From Syntrophaceae bacterium (lineage in GTDB: Bacteria > Desulfobacterota > Syntrophia > Syntrophales > UBA2192), in contig JABLXY010000004.1 of the NCBI GenBank assembly GCA_013177795.1, positions 296,001-360,000 on the forward strand: a stretch of DNA of 64,000 nucleotides, written 5' to 3'. Below, in pieces: positions 17,731 through 25,854 of this stretch (the stretch's first letter is position 1; every line of letters begins with the position of its first letter). Position numbers and translations under genes: made by a program. The notes below the pieces were generated by a model. That model did no database searches, was not told where the DNA came from, and worked only from the letters and a program-made list of their open reading frames with translations.

Positions 17731-17824
17731 GCGCCGGGCGCGAGGCCTCGGGCCCCGGGAAAAAGTCAGCAGTCTTTTTCCTGTCCTGACGCCTGACGCC
17801 TGACGCCTGATGCCTGGAGCCTGT
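17730..17824. repeat. Intergenic 7-nt periodic element with central hairpin
   Basis: Starting on the last base of the ATPase stop codon are five contiguous heptads: GGCGCCG, GGCGCGA, GGCCTCG, GGCCCCG, GGAAAAA (17730-17764). A perfect GGAAAAA-type stem (17758-17781) follows. Then come CCTGACG three times, CCTGATG, CCTGGAG and CCTG in exact phase (17785-17823). The permease ATG is at 17829. This is the clearest member of the repeat family. Confidence 0.75.
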
Positions 17825-17828
17825 TTTC

Positions 17829-19043
17829 ATGGAACGTTTCACGCTGTTGCTCATCCAGGCCTTCGAGGCCGTCAAGGCTTTCAAGCTCAGGACCTTCTTC
17901 TGCCTCGTGAGCGTCGCCCTGGGGATCTCGGCCATCACGATCATCGTCGCCGCCACGGAGGGCGCCTACAAGAAGGCCTTCGACATCGTGGCCAGTTTCG
18001 GCCCCGACTCCGTCATGCTCATCGGGGGAAGCGAGGAGTCCCGCGCCATCGGCCAGCGTGAAAAAACGATCACCCTCGAGGACGTGGAGGCCATCCGCAT
18101 GGCCTTCCCCACGGCCTATGTCGTCGCCCCGTCGGCGTGGGTGGGGACCGCTACGGTCTCCTACAGGGGAAACCGGTACCAGAGCCAGATTGTGGGCTCC
18201 ACGAGCGACTACAGCGTGGCCTGGACGTGGCCCGTTGTCGAGGGCTCCGATTTCACCGAGGACGACATCCGGCGGTTTGCCAACGTGGGGATCATCGGGC
18301 AGGAAACGGCCCGCGAGCTCTTCGGCGAGCAGAGCCCCGTGGGCAAGTTCGTCCAGGTGCGCAACCTCCCCGTCCAGATCGTCGGCGTGCTCTCCGAGCG
18401 CGGCACGTCGCCGGGGGGCGGCAGCCTCGACAACCGGATCATCATGCCCTACACGACGGTGATGAAGAAACTCCTGAACGAACAGCAGTACGTCAACGCC
18501 GTCCGCCTGCGCTTCACCGACCTGGAGAACATCGAGGGCCGCGTCGAGGAACTCAAGCGGCTGCTGCGCTACCGTCACCGGCTCCCCGACGGGCAGCCTG
18601 ACGACTTCCGCATCTTCACCTCCAAGGACATCGTCAAGTTCCTCGTCGCCCTCACGGGCTCCCTCGTGGTCTTCATCGGGGTCGTGGGCGTGATCTCCCT
18701 CATCGTCGCCGGGTTTGTCCTGGCAAACCTGTTCCTGCTGTCCGTCAAGGAGCGGGTCAAGGAAATCGGGATCCGCCGCTCCGTGGGCGCCCGCAGGAGG
18801 GACATCCTGGCGCAGTTTCTCACGGAGGCGGTGATCATCACCTCGGCCGGGGGTATCGTCGGCTTCGTCCTCGGCGTGATCTCGGCCCAGCTGCTCACGT
18901 ACGTGGCCGAGTTTCCCGTTTACTTCTCCTGGAAGGCCTTTGCCATCGGCATGGTGCTCTCCTGGGCCGTCGGGGTGGGGTTCGGCCTGCACCCGGCGCG
19001 GCAGGCAGCCAACCTGAAGCCGATCGAGGCCATCCGGACATAG
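17829..19043 (+). CDS. ABC transporter permease, MacB/FtsX type (first)
   Basis: This 404-residue inner-membrane permease has one N-terminal transmembrane helix (about 20-43), a large periplasmic MacB-PCD domain (about 45-270), then a C-terminal FtsX domain with three helices (about 280-310, 335-360, 370-390). The cytoplasmic segment VKERVKEIGIRRSVGARRRDI is the hallmark coupling region of this family. It ends with the typical PARQAANLKPIEAIRT. It probably pairs with the second permease or with itself over the ATPase dimer. A repeat element separates it from the ATPase gene. Confidence 0.92.
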   Translation: MERFTLLLIQAFEAVKAFKLRTFFCLVSVALGISAITIIVAATEGAYKKAFDIVASFGPDSVMLIGGSEESRAIGQREKTITLEDVEAIRMAFPTAYVVAPSAWVGTATVSYRGNRYQSQIVGSTSDYSVAWTWPVVEGSDFTEDDIRRFANVGIIGQETARELFGEQSPVGKFVQVRNLPVQIVGVLSERGTSPGGGSLDNRIIMPYTTVMKKLLNEQQYVNAVRLRFTDLENIEGRVEELKRLLRYRHRLPDGQPDDFRIFTSKDIVKFLVALTGSLVVFIGVVGVISLIVAGFVLANLFLLSVKERVKEIGIRRSVGARRRDILAQFLTEAVIITSAGGIVGFVLGVISAQLLTYVAEFPVYFSWKAFAIGMVLSWAVGVGFGLHPARQAANLKPIEAIRT

Positions 19044-19136
19044 TATCGGTCGCTACGAAGCACGCGGCACTTCATTCTGTCAGAGGCACCCTCTTCCGGG
19101 CCTCGGCGAACCGCCCGAAAGAGAAGAGACGAAAAC

Positions 19137-20366
19137 ATGGACCTCAGGCGTATCCTGCTCAACCTGAAGATCGCCAGGCGCTCGCTGGCGCAGTTCAAGT
19201 GGCGAACCGCGCTCGCCGTGCTGGGCGTGTTTTTCGGGACGTTCTCGCTCATCATCGTCTCCAATCTCTCCGGCTCTCTTGCCGTGAAGACCGAGCAGGA
19301 GATCGACAGCCTCGGGAAAAACCTCCTCATCGTCCGCAGCGGGATCGTCAGGCGGGTCGGGGCGGGCACGCCCCTGATGAGCCAGGCAACCAACCTCACC
19401 CCCGAGGACGCCCGCGCGATCCGGGACTCCATCCCCGCCGTTGCCGACCTCTCCGCGGCGGGATACAGGACCTTCCCCGTCCGTTACGGCAGCGTCTCCC
19501 TCAAGGGGATCCTCATCGGCGGGGTGGAACCGAATTTCCAGGACATCCGGAATTTCCGCGCCCGGGAAGGCAGCTTCATCTCCGAGCAGGACAACCTCGA
19601 CCGCAACAAGGTTGCCGTCCTCGGCCGCACCGTTGTGGAGAAGCTCTTCGGCGACGAGGACCCCATCGGGAAGTACATCCTGATCTGGCGCGTACCGTTC
19701 CAGGTCATCGGCGTCATGGAGGAGAAAGGCTCGGACGTCTCCGGGGCCGACCAGGACAACCAGATCTTCGTCCCTCTGCAGACCTTCCTGAAGGTCCTGG
19801 TCAACAAGACGAACGTGAGCAACATCTTCGTCCAGGTCACCCGCGACGAACTCATCTCTCCGGCCAAAACCGACATCGAGGCCCTGCTGCGCAAGCGCCA
19901 CAAGACCGGGCCGGGGCAGAGCGACGACTTCGCCGTCATCGACATGAAGGACGTCCTGGCCCTCAAGGCGCAGGCCATGGATCTCATCACGGTCCTCGGC
20001 CGGATCGCGGCAGCGGTATCCTTCATCATCGGCGGCCTCGGCATCCTCTCGATCATGATCCTCATCGTCAACGAGCGAAAGCTCGAGATCGGGATCCGGC
20101 GCGCCGTCGGGTCGCGCAAGCGCGACATCGTGCTGCAGTTCCTGATCGAATCCTCCATCATCTCGCTCGCGGGCGGCATGATCGGCGTCTTGTCCGGGGC
20201 CCTGATCAGCATCATCCTGCTCCGCGTGCTGCGGTACCCCTTCACTCTGTCCCTCGCCGGCCTTGCCATCGCCTTCGGCGCTTCCGTTCTGGTCGGGATC
20301 CTGGCGGGAATCTATCCGTCGAAGAAAGCCACCCAGTTCGAGCCCGTGGACATCCTGAGGACATAG
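19137..20366 (+). CDS. ABC transporter permease, MacB/FtsX type (second)
   Basis: This 409-residue paralogue of the preceding gene has the same plan: N-terminal helix at about 22-42, periplasmic domain, then an FtsX domain containing ERKLEIGIRRAVGSRKRDIV and three helices, ending YPSKKATQFEPVDILRT. Two different permeases with one separate ATPase suggest a heteromeric MacB-like pump, unlike the homodimeric fused MacB. An alternative is two homodimeric assemblies sharing the ATPase. The gene ends the operon. The start ATG is preceded by AAGAGACGAAAAC, a weak site. Confidence 0.92.
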   Translation: MDLRRILLNLKIARRSLAQFKWRTALAVLGVFFGTFSLIIVSNLSGSLAVKTEQEIDSLGKNLLIVRSGIVRRVGAGTPLMSQATNLTPEDARAIRDSIPAVADLSAAGYRTFPVRYGSVSLKGILIGGVEPNFQDIRNFRAREGSFISEQDNLDRNKVAVLGRTVVEKLFGDEDPIGKYILIWRVPFQVIGVMEEKGSDVSGADQDNQIFVPLQTFLKVLVNKTNVSNIFVQVTRDELISPAKTDIEALLRKRHKTGPGQSDDFAVIDMKDVLALKAQAMDLITVLGRIAAAVSFIIGGLGILSIMILIVNERKLEIGIRRAVGSRKRDIVLQFLIESSIISLAGGMIGVLSGALISIILLRVLRYPFTLSLAGLAIAFGASVLVGILAGIYPSKKATQFEPVDILRT

Positions 20367-20509
20367 ACGGCCGCGGCGGCGCAGCGGGCATCCGCCTCGG
20401 GAAGACTGCCGTCCTGTCAACAGCCACAGCTTTTTATGGACAATTTCTTTCGGAGGGATTATGCTTCGGACCCACCCGGAGCAGAGCCTGACGAAGCAGG
20501 GAAAGGACC

Positions 20510-21031
20510 ATGGCGGAAATCAAGAGCACCATCGATCTCATCATGGAGCGCACGAAAAACCTCTCCGCGACCCCGGAAGAGCGGGAGGCCTGGCACCGCC
20601 GCGAGCGCGAAAAGCACTTCCGGAGCCTCGTGCAGCGGCTGCTGGACCACAGCCTTTCCCTCGACGACGCGAGGGAGGAGCTGGAAAGGGAAAAGAAGAG
20701 CGGCCGCGCCGCGGAAGCCCTGGGCCACCTGAAAAACGCCCTGGCCGCGCATGCCGACCCCGATTCGGACAACGAGCACCTTTTCCGGATCGTCAGCGGG
20801 CTGGTGGGGTCCCCCGTGGAGCGGCTGCGGGAGACGTTGCGGTCCTGGCAGGCGGAGTCGTCCGCGAGGAAGACCGCCCTGGCGGAGAGGCAGAGGGCGG
20901 AACTGGAATCATCGGGCATCGCGGGTTCGGCCGTCTTGCCCAACCCTGAAGCGGACCCGCAGTGGAAGACGCTGAAAGATGAGATGCAGGCGGCCCTCGC
21001 CAGGCGCCTCCTCGACGCTATAGATAGTTGA
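20510..21031 (+). CDS. Conserved hypothetical protein, helical
   Basis: This 173-residue soluble, highly charged protein is rich in Glu, Arg and Ala. It starts with MAEIKSTIDLIMERTKNLS, a start I associate with small uncharacterised deltaproteobacterial proteins. Predicted content is helices throughout with no membrane segment, Cys cluster or catalytic motif. I do not recognise a function. It ends in a 14-nt convergent overlap with the MBL hydrolase gene. The start is preceded by GGGAAAGGACC, a reasonable ribosome site. Confidence 0.75.
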   Translation: MAEIKSTIDLIMERTKNLSATPEEREAWHRREREKHFRSLVQRLLDHSLSLDDAREELEREKKSGRAAEALGHLKNALAAHADPDSDNEHLFRIVSGLVGSPVERLRETLRSWQAESSARKTALAERQRAELESSGIAGSAVLPNPEADPQWKTLKDEMQAALARRLLDAIDS

Positions 21032-21659
21032 ACCAGAAATCCCGGATCATCTTGAAGTTCTTCCTCACGTGCTCGCGCCCGGTCACGACGTCCCCGTGAC
21101 CCGGGCAGAGGACATCCACGTCGAGTTGCGCAAGCCGCGCAATGCTCTCCTTGAGCTGCCTGCCCGACCCGCCGGGAAGGTCCGTCCTGCCGATGCTCTG
21201 GCTGAAGACGACATCCCCCGTGAACAGCGCCTTCTTCTCGGGCCAGTAGAGGCACACCGAACCCGGCGAGTGCCCCGGCGTGTGAATCACCTGCAGGGTC
21301 TTGTCGCCGATCGCCAGATCGCCCTCCTGCAGGAAAAACGCCGGCTGGGGCAGCCCCGCATGGGAGCCCATATACCGCAGGACGAACTCGTAGTCGATCC
21401 GGCTCATCGCCCACCGGGTGCCGGGCCCGAAGGAACCGACCGTTTCGAGGTGATCGGGGTGACCGTGGGTAACCAGGACGACGTCGATCTGCTCGGGAGT
21501 GATCCCTATCCGATCCAGCCCGCGGCGGACGTGCTGGAAGAGGTGGCGGTGCCCCGGGTCGATGAGGATCTTCTTCGATCCGTCGATGAGGAAGCTGTTG
21601 CAGTTGTTCTCGCTGGCGCTTTGCCAGATGAAACCGTAGAGGCCGTCCAGGATCTTCAT
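21018..21659 (-). CDS. MBL-fold metallo-hydrolase (glyoxalase II-like)
   Basis: This 213-residue metallo-beta-lactamase fold protein has the metal motif THGHPDHLE (HxHxDH), a downstream IHTPGHSPGSVCLYW with a further His ligand, and the terminal CPGHGDVV. Residues ENNCNSFLIDG near the start are shared with the gene at 52247, a paralogue of the same length and plan. The family includes glyoxalase II, persulfide dioxygenases and many unassigned hydrolases. Nothing here decides between them. ATG 21659 was chosen over in-frame codons up to 21704 because MKILDGLYGF aligns with the paralogue's start. Confidence 0.88.
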   Translation of the reverse strand: MKILDGLYGFIWQSASENNCNSFLIDGSKKILIDPGHRHLFQHVRRGLDRIGITPEQIDVVLVTHGHPDHLETVGSFGPGTRWAMSRIDYEFVLRYMGSHAGLPQPAFFLQEGDLAIGDKTLQVIHTPGHSPGSVCLYWPEKKALFTGDVVFSQSIGRTDLPGGSGRQLKESIARLAQLDVDVLCPGHGDVVTGREHVRKNFKMIRDFWFNYL

Positions 21660-21708
21660 TGCCGTTTCCCTTTCTTCCGCTCTGCCTGCCCGGATCGGCG
21701 GCATGCCT

Positions 21709-21730
21709 CAACCCCATGGGCATGGGGTTG
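21709..21730. other. Perfect 22-bp inverted repeat
   Basis: CAACCCCATG, GG, CATGGGGTTG is a perfect 10-bp dyad around GG, lying between the amidohydrolase stop and the MBL start. No T-tract follows on either side, so a terminator is doubtful. A protein-binding site or RNA hairpin is possible. Confidence 0.4.
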
Positions 21731-21753
21731 TACAGGGCTCGACGTTTCCCGCT

Positions 21754-22500
21754 TCACTCTTCCCGCCCGATGAGCCGCAGGATGTTGCGGTTCACGACGT
21801 TCTCGAAGTCGTCGTCCTTCAGGCCCAGGTGTCGCACCTTCGAAAGCTCGCTCGACGGGATGCCGAAGGGGAAATCGCTGCCGAAGAGCAGCTTGCGGCT
21901 CCCGTAGCGCTTAAGGAAAACCCCCATCTCCCGAATCGAGGCGAGGGCCGTGTCGGCATACACCGTTTCGCCGTCCCACACGCCGGCCTCGAAGAGCGCG
22001 TCGAATCCCCCGTTGAGCCCCCCGAGATGCGGGATGATGATCGGGGTGCGCCCGGCCACCCGCTCGATGAAATACAGGGTGTTCCGGAATGACTCCTCCA
22101 GGACGATAGGGAGCCGGAGCCGGCAGACCTCGTCGAGAAAGGCCTCGCAGGCGGGGTCGTCGTAGTGGTAGACCGGCTCGTTGTCGTGCCGGTGCCACTT
22201 GACCCCCCGGTAGCCCTTTTTCAGCTCATCCGCGCGGAAATCGTTCCAGACAAAGAAGTACGCGTGAATGTCCGGGTCCCGCCTCTGGATGTCGAGAAGG
22301 TACTCGTTGGCCATCTGCCTGCAGGCGACCCAGCGGGCGTTGTCCCTGAAGTTGTAGTCGTAACGGTCGTAGATGTCCTCCACGGGGGGGAAGAGGCAGG
22401 CCCCCCGGATGCCTGCCCGGTCCAGATAGGCCCGGATGAGCTCGATCGGCTGGTCCGCGTTCTGGATCCCGCAGTGCATGTGGGAGTCGATGATCTTCAT
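21754..22500 (-). CDS. Amidohydrolase-family protein (TIM-barrel metal hydrolase/decarboxylase type)
   Basis: This 248-residue member of the amidohydrolase-2 group includes decarboxylases and lactone hydrolases. The N-terminal metal motif DSHMHCG (5-11, HxH), GVKWHRHD in the middle, IIIPHLGG and the C-terminal GSDFPFG with the conserved Asp are all visible. The substrate is unknown. Start ATG 22500 sits 7 nt from the kdsB stop, so the two genes are probably co-transcribed. A longer open frame runs back to 22815 but overlaps kdsB and lacks family resemblance. It could act on a sugar-derived compound, but that is only a neighbour-based guess. Confidence 0.8.
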   Translation of the reverse strand: MKIIDSHMHCGIQNADQPIELIRAYLDRAGIRGACLFPPVEDIYDRYDYNFRDNARWVACRQMANEYLLDIQRRDPDIHAYFFVWNDFRADELKKGYRGVKWHRHDNEPVYHYDDPACEAFLDEVCRLRLPIVLEESFRNTLYFIERVAGRTPIIIPHLGGLNGGFDALFEAGVWDGETVYADTALASIREMGVFLKRYGSRKLLFGSDFPFGIPSSELSKVRHLGLKDDDFENVVNRNILRLIGREE

Positions 22501-22507
22501 GGTCCTC

Positions 22508-23251
22508 TCAGGGTTTCCGTCCGGCAAGGAGCGCCTTGACGCGCTCCAGGTCGCCCGGGGTATCCACCTCGATGGAGTCGAATGCCGTCTCCACCACCTT
22601 GATCCTGTACCCGTGCTCGAGGGCCCGCAGCTGCTCGAGGGCCTCCAGCTTCTCCAGCATGCCCTGGGGGAGTCTCGTGAAGGCCACGAGGAACGACTTG
22701 CGGTAGGCATAGATGCCGTGGTGCTTCCAGTAGTCGGCCTTTTTCCCACGGTCCCGCACGAAGGGGATCGTCGAGCGCGAGAAGTACAGGGCGAAGTGGT
22801 CCTTGTCGAAGACAACCTTGACGGCGTTGGGGTCGGCCACCTCCTCGTCCCTGCGGATCCGGTAGACGAGCGTCGAGAAATCGACGGTACCGTCCTCGAG
22901 GAGCGGCTGCACGACTTCGTCGATCTGGGCGGGCTCGAAGGTGGGCTGATCGCCCTGTACGTTGACGACGATGTCCTCGTCGGCCAGCCCGAGCGCGCCC
23001 GCCGCCTCGGCGATCCGGTCCGTCCCGGACGGGTGGTCCGGCGAGGTGAGGATGGCCCGCCCGCCGAATCTCTCCACGGCCTCGAAGATCCGCCGGTCGT
23101 CCGTGGCCACGGCGGCCAGCGATGCCGTCTTCGACCGGAGCACCCTCTCGTAGACGTGCTGGATCATGGGCTTTCCGAGGACATCGGCCAGCGGCTTTCC
23201 CATGAACCGCGACGACTGATACCGCGAGGGGATGATGACGACGACCTTCAT
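22508..23251 (-). CDS. kdsB: 3-deoxy-manno-octulosonate (Kdo or 8-amino-Kdo) cytidylyltransferase
   Basis: KdsB activates Kdo with CTP to CMP-Kdo for lipid A-core assembly. It is 247 residues with the nucleotide-binding start VVIIPSRYQSSRFMGKPLADV (split for length: VVIIPSRYQSSR then FMGKPLADV), the GTDRIAE motif and NVQGDQP with the metal-binding Asp. Because kdnA and a kdnB candidate lie upstream, the natural substrate may be 8-amino-Kdo, as shown for the Shewanella homologue. That extension is inference. ATG 23251 follows GGGAAGC. It is the third gene of the LPS cluster on this strand. Confidence 0.93.
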   Translation of the reverse strand: MKVVVIIPSRYQSSRFMGKPLADVLGKPMIQHVYERVLRSKTASLAAVATDDRRIFEAVERFGGRAILTSPDHPSGTDRIAEAAGALGLADEDIVVNVQGDQPTFEPAQIDEVVQPLLEDGTVDFSTLVYRIRRDEEVADPNAVKVVFDKDHFALYFSRSTIPFVRDRGKKADYWKHHGIYAYRKSFLVAFTRLPQGMLEKLEALEQLRALEHGYRIKVVETAFDSIEVDTPGDLERVKALLAGRKP

Positions 23252-23324
23252 GCTTGCTTCCCGGCAGCCTGATGTCTTTTTTCAGGCTGTCAAAAAAGTT
23301 CGGATACAAGGCCCCCTGTCGGAT

Positions 23325-23434
23325 AGAGGGTCAGAGGGTTTGAAGGTGAGACGGCTGGAGAAGCGGATGGCAGGACTTCGGCCATCGACTCATCCAACGT
23401 TCTTACCCTCTCGCCTTCTTACCTTCTTGTCGGG
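23325..23434. repeat. Intergenic 8-nt periodic element
   Basis: In plus coordinates, AGAGGGTC, AGAGGGTT, TGAAGGTG, AGACGGCT, GGAGAAGC, GGATGGCA run in 8-nt phase from 23325. TTACCCTC, TCGCCTTC, TTACCTTC, TTGTC do the same from 23403. Read on the minus strand (the direction of hldD and kdsB), the segment nearer the hldD stop is G-rich and the distal one C-rich. It has the same architecture as the other elements but an 8-nt rather than 7-nt period. Confidence 0.6.
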
Positions 23435-23454
23435 CGCACCCGATCGACAGCCTC

Positions 23455-24426
23455 TTACAGATAAGGATCGGCCTGCTGCAGATGCCCCTTCACGTAATCC
23501 TCGACGGCGTCCTCCAGCGACCGGCACTGCACGGGGCAGCCGGCCCTGCGGAGCTTGTCCATCTTCGCCTCCGTCACGTACTGGTACTGGTCTCGGATCT
23601 CGGCGGGCATGTCGATGTACTCGATCCGGGGCTTTGCGCCCATGGCCTTGAAGACGGCCTTGACCAGGTCGTTCCACGTGCGGGCCTTGCCCGTGCCGAG
23701 GTTGAAGATGCCCCTGGCCTTGGGGGTCTGCAGGAGCCACCACATGACCTCGACGCAGTCCTTCACGTAGACGAAGTCCCGCACCTGCTCGCCGTGGCCG
23801 AACCCCGCCCGGTGGGACTTGAAAAGCCTGACCTTCCCCGTGTCCCGGATCTGGAAGAATGACTTTCGGACGACGCTCTGCATCTCGCCCTTGTGATACT
23901 CGTTGGGACCGAAGACGTTGAAGAACTTGATCCCCACGACCTTGTCCAGCAGGTTGTTGCGCATGACCCAGAGGTCGAAGAGCTGCTTGGAGTAGCCGTA
24001 CATGTTGATGGGCTGCAGCGTCGGGGTGACCCGGTCGTCGTCGGAGAACCCCCGGGAGCCGTCCCCGTAGGTCGCGCCGCTCGAGGCGTAGAGGAAGGGG
24101 ATCCTCTTCGAGACGGCCCACCGGGCCAGGGCGCAGCTGTAGCGGAAGTTGTTCTCCATGAGGTAGTCGGCGTCGCGCTCCGTCGTCGAGGAGCAGGCCC
24201 CCATGTGGATGACGGCCTTCGGCTTGAAGGGGAGCGTGCCCCCGCAGAGCATCTCGTAGAAGGCGTCCTTGTGGATGAAGTCGGCATAGCGCCGCTTCAC
24301 GAGGTTCTTCCACTTGTCGGAGCACCCGAGGGAGTCGACGATCAGGATGTCGTCGATCCCCTCCTGGTTGAGCTTCCAGACGAACACGTTGCCGATGAAC
24401 CCGGCCCCGCCGGTGACGATGTACAT
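23455..24426 (-). CDS. hldD: ADP-L-glycero-D-manno-heptose 6-epimerase
   Basis: HldD converts ADP-D-glycero- to ADP-L-glycero-beta-D-manno-heptose for the LPS inner core. This 323-residue NAD(P)-dependent extended short-chain dehydrogenase has the Rossmann motif TGGAGFIG (5-12), the HldD-specific LGCSDKWKNL, active-site residues in YASSGATYGDG, and the YxxxK pair Tyr143/Lys147 in MYGYSKQ. The length is usual for the family. ATG 24426 follows AGGAGA. It stands between kdnA and kdsB, forming an LPS inner-core gene group. Confidence 0.94.
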   Translation of the reverse strand: MYIVTGGAGFIGNVFVWKLNQEGIDDILIVDSLGCSDKWKNLVKRRYADFIHKDAFYEMLCGGTLPFKPKAVIHMGACSSTTERDADYLMENNFRYSCALARWAVSKRIPFLYASSGATYGDGSRGFSDDDRVTPTLQPINMYGYSKQLFDLWVMRNNLLDKVVGIKFFNVFGPNEYHKGEMQSVVRKSFFQIRDTGKVRLFKSHRAGFGHGEQVRDFVYVKDCVEVMWWLLQTPKARGIFNLGTGKARTWNDLVKAVFKAMGAKPRIEYIDMPAEIRDQYQYVTEAKMDKLRRAGCPVQCRSLEDAVEDYVKGHLQQADPYL

Positions 24427-24497
24427 GCCTGTCTCCTAGTCGATATGCCGCGTCGCGGCCTGCGAAGGGCTTGCGGCGAAGGGCCCTTCGAGAATGT

Positions 24498-25700
24498 TCA
24501 GATCGCCTTTGCCGCCCTCTCTGCGGCGGCGGCGATCTGGTCGATGCGCCCCTCCGGCATCTTCACGGGGATGGCCATGAAGAGCGTCCGCGACAGGATC
24601 TCCTCGGCCTTCGGGTAGAGCTCCCGGCCGTACGAGGCCTTGCCCTTGTAGGACGGGTCGGCGAAGGGATACTTGGCCGAGCAGGCCGTGCACTTGGCGA
24701 TGAAGTGCTCCCAGTTGGGCAGGTAGTGCCAGAAATTCTCGTAGAAGTACACGAAGTCGACGCCGTTTTCCGACATGGCCTTCTGAAACCTCTTCGTGAC
24801 CGCCGCCGAGGGCAGGCTGAAGGCGATGAACGTGGCCGTGTCGCCGTCCGGGTCGGGGATGTTGCGGAACCGGATGCCCGGCACCCCGCTCAGCGCCCCC
24901 CTCACGGCGGCCTTGTTCTTTCTCTGCTCCCCGATGATCGTGTCGAGCTTGCGGAGCTGCGCCAACCCGAGTGCCCCCTGGAGCTCGCTCATGCGGAAGT
25001 TGAAGCCCAGGATGAACCGGCCCTCCATGGCCCTCGTCACGGCGGGGTTGTGGTCGTGGCCGTGATCGTGGTACCAGTCCGCGCGGTCGTAGATCTCCTT
25101 GCTGTCCGTGACCACCATGCCGCCCTCGCCTGTCGTCATGGTCTTGTAGTAGTCGAAGCTGAGGATCCCGGCATCGCCGAAGGTGCCCAGCTTCTTCCCC
25201 CGGAAGCTGCCGCCCGCGCTCTGGGCGTTGTCCTCGAGCACCTTGAGGTTGTGCTTTTTCGCGATCTCCACGATCCTGTCGATGCGCGAGGGCGCCCCGC
25301 ACATGTGCACGGGGATGACGGCCTTCGTGTACGGGGTGATCCTCTTTTCGATGCTGTCGGGGTCGAGATTCAGGCTGTCATCGATGTCGCCGACCACGGG
25401 AACGGCCCCCGTCTCCAGGACCGCCTCGTAGGTGGCGATGAACGTGAAGGGCGGCACGATCACCTCGTCCCCCGGCCCCACGTCCATGGCCGTCAGGGCC
25501 ACCTTCAGCGCCGCCGTGCCCGAGGAGACTCCCAGGGCGTACCCGGCGCCCAGGTACTTTGCGAACTCCTGCTCGAACTGGCGGACCTTGAAGACGCCCC
25601 TGCGCTCCTTGTCATGCCCGTAGCGCATCAGGACGCCCGTCTCCAGCACCTCCACGACCTCCTTGATTTCCTCTTTTCCGATCAGCTCAGAACCGGCCAT
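24498..25700 (-). CDS. kdnA: 8-amino-3,8-dideoxy-manno-octulosonate transaminase (KdnA-like)
   Basis: This 400-residue DegT/DnrJ/EryC1 aminotransferase has PLP lysine Lys186 in DYYKTMTTGEGG and Asp157 in LEDNAQS. Several segments recall what I know of Shewanella KdnA: HDHGHDH after the lysine, LGLAQLRKLDTIIGEQRKNK, FRNIPDPDGDTATF and FWHYLPNW. KdnA puts the amino group on C8 of oxidised Kdo using glutamate, giving Kdo8N, which makes lipid A-core linkages more acid stable. Neighbours kdsB, hldD and an iron alcohol dehydrogenase support the call. GGAGG precedes ATG 25700. The general sugar aminotransferase family is certain; the Kdo8N role is strongly suggested by context. Confidence 0.85.
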   Translation of the reverse strand: MAGSELIGKEEIKEVVEVLETGVLMRYGHDKERRGVFKVRQFEQEFAKYLGAGYALGVSSGTAALKVALTAMDVGPGDEVIVPPFTFIATYEAVLETGAVPVVGDIDDSLNLDPDSIEKRITPYTKAVIPVHMCGAPSRIDRIVEIAKKHNLKVLEDNAQSAGGSFRGKKLGTFGDAGILSFDYYKTMTTGEGGMVVTDSKEIYDRADWYHDHGHDHNPAVTRAMEGRFILGFNFRMSELQGALGLAQLRKLDTIIGEQRKNKAAVRGALSGVPGIRFRNIPDPDGDTATFIAFSLPSAAVTKRFQKAMSENGVDFVYFYENFWHYLPNWEHFIAKCTACSAKYPFADPSYKGKASYGRELYPKAEEILSRTLFMAIPVKMPEGRIDQIAAAAERAAKAI

Positions 25701-25782
25701 TCTTGCTGCCTCCAGTTTCTCTATGATGTTTCGTGATACCGTTACGAACAGACCCGATCCGGCCTTCGCGAAGTTACGATGT

Positions 25783-25854
25783 TGAGAGGGTAAGAGGTTC
25801 AGAAATTCCTTCTCTGTCTTACCTTCTCACCCTCGTACCTTCTTCCTTCTTCAC
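25783..25854. repeat. Intergenic 8-nt periodic element
   Basis: Nine octads in register run 25783-25854: TGAGAGGG, TAAGAGGT, TCAGAAAT, TCCTTCTC, TGTCTTAC, CTTCTCAC, CCTCGTAC, CTTCTTCC, TTCTTCAC. It ends on the stop codon of the upstream (minus strand) dehydrogenase. Read on the minus strand, G-rich octads follow the stop and C-rich ones come later, as in the other elements. Confidence 0.7.
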
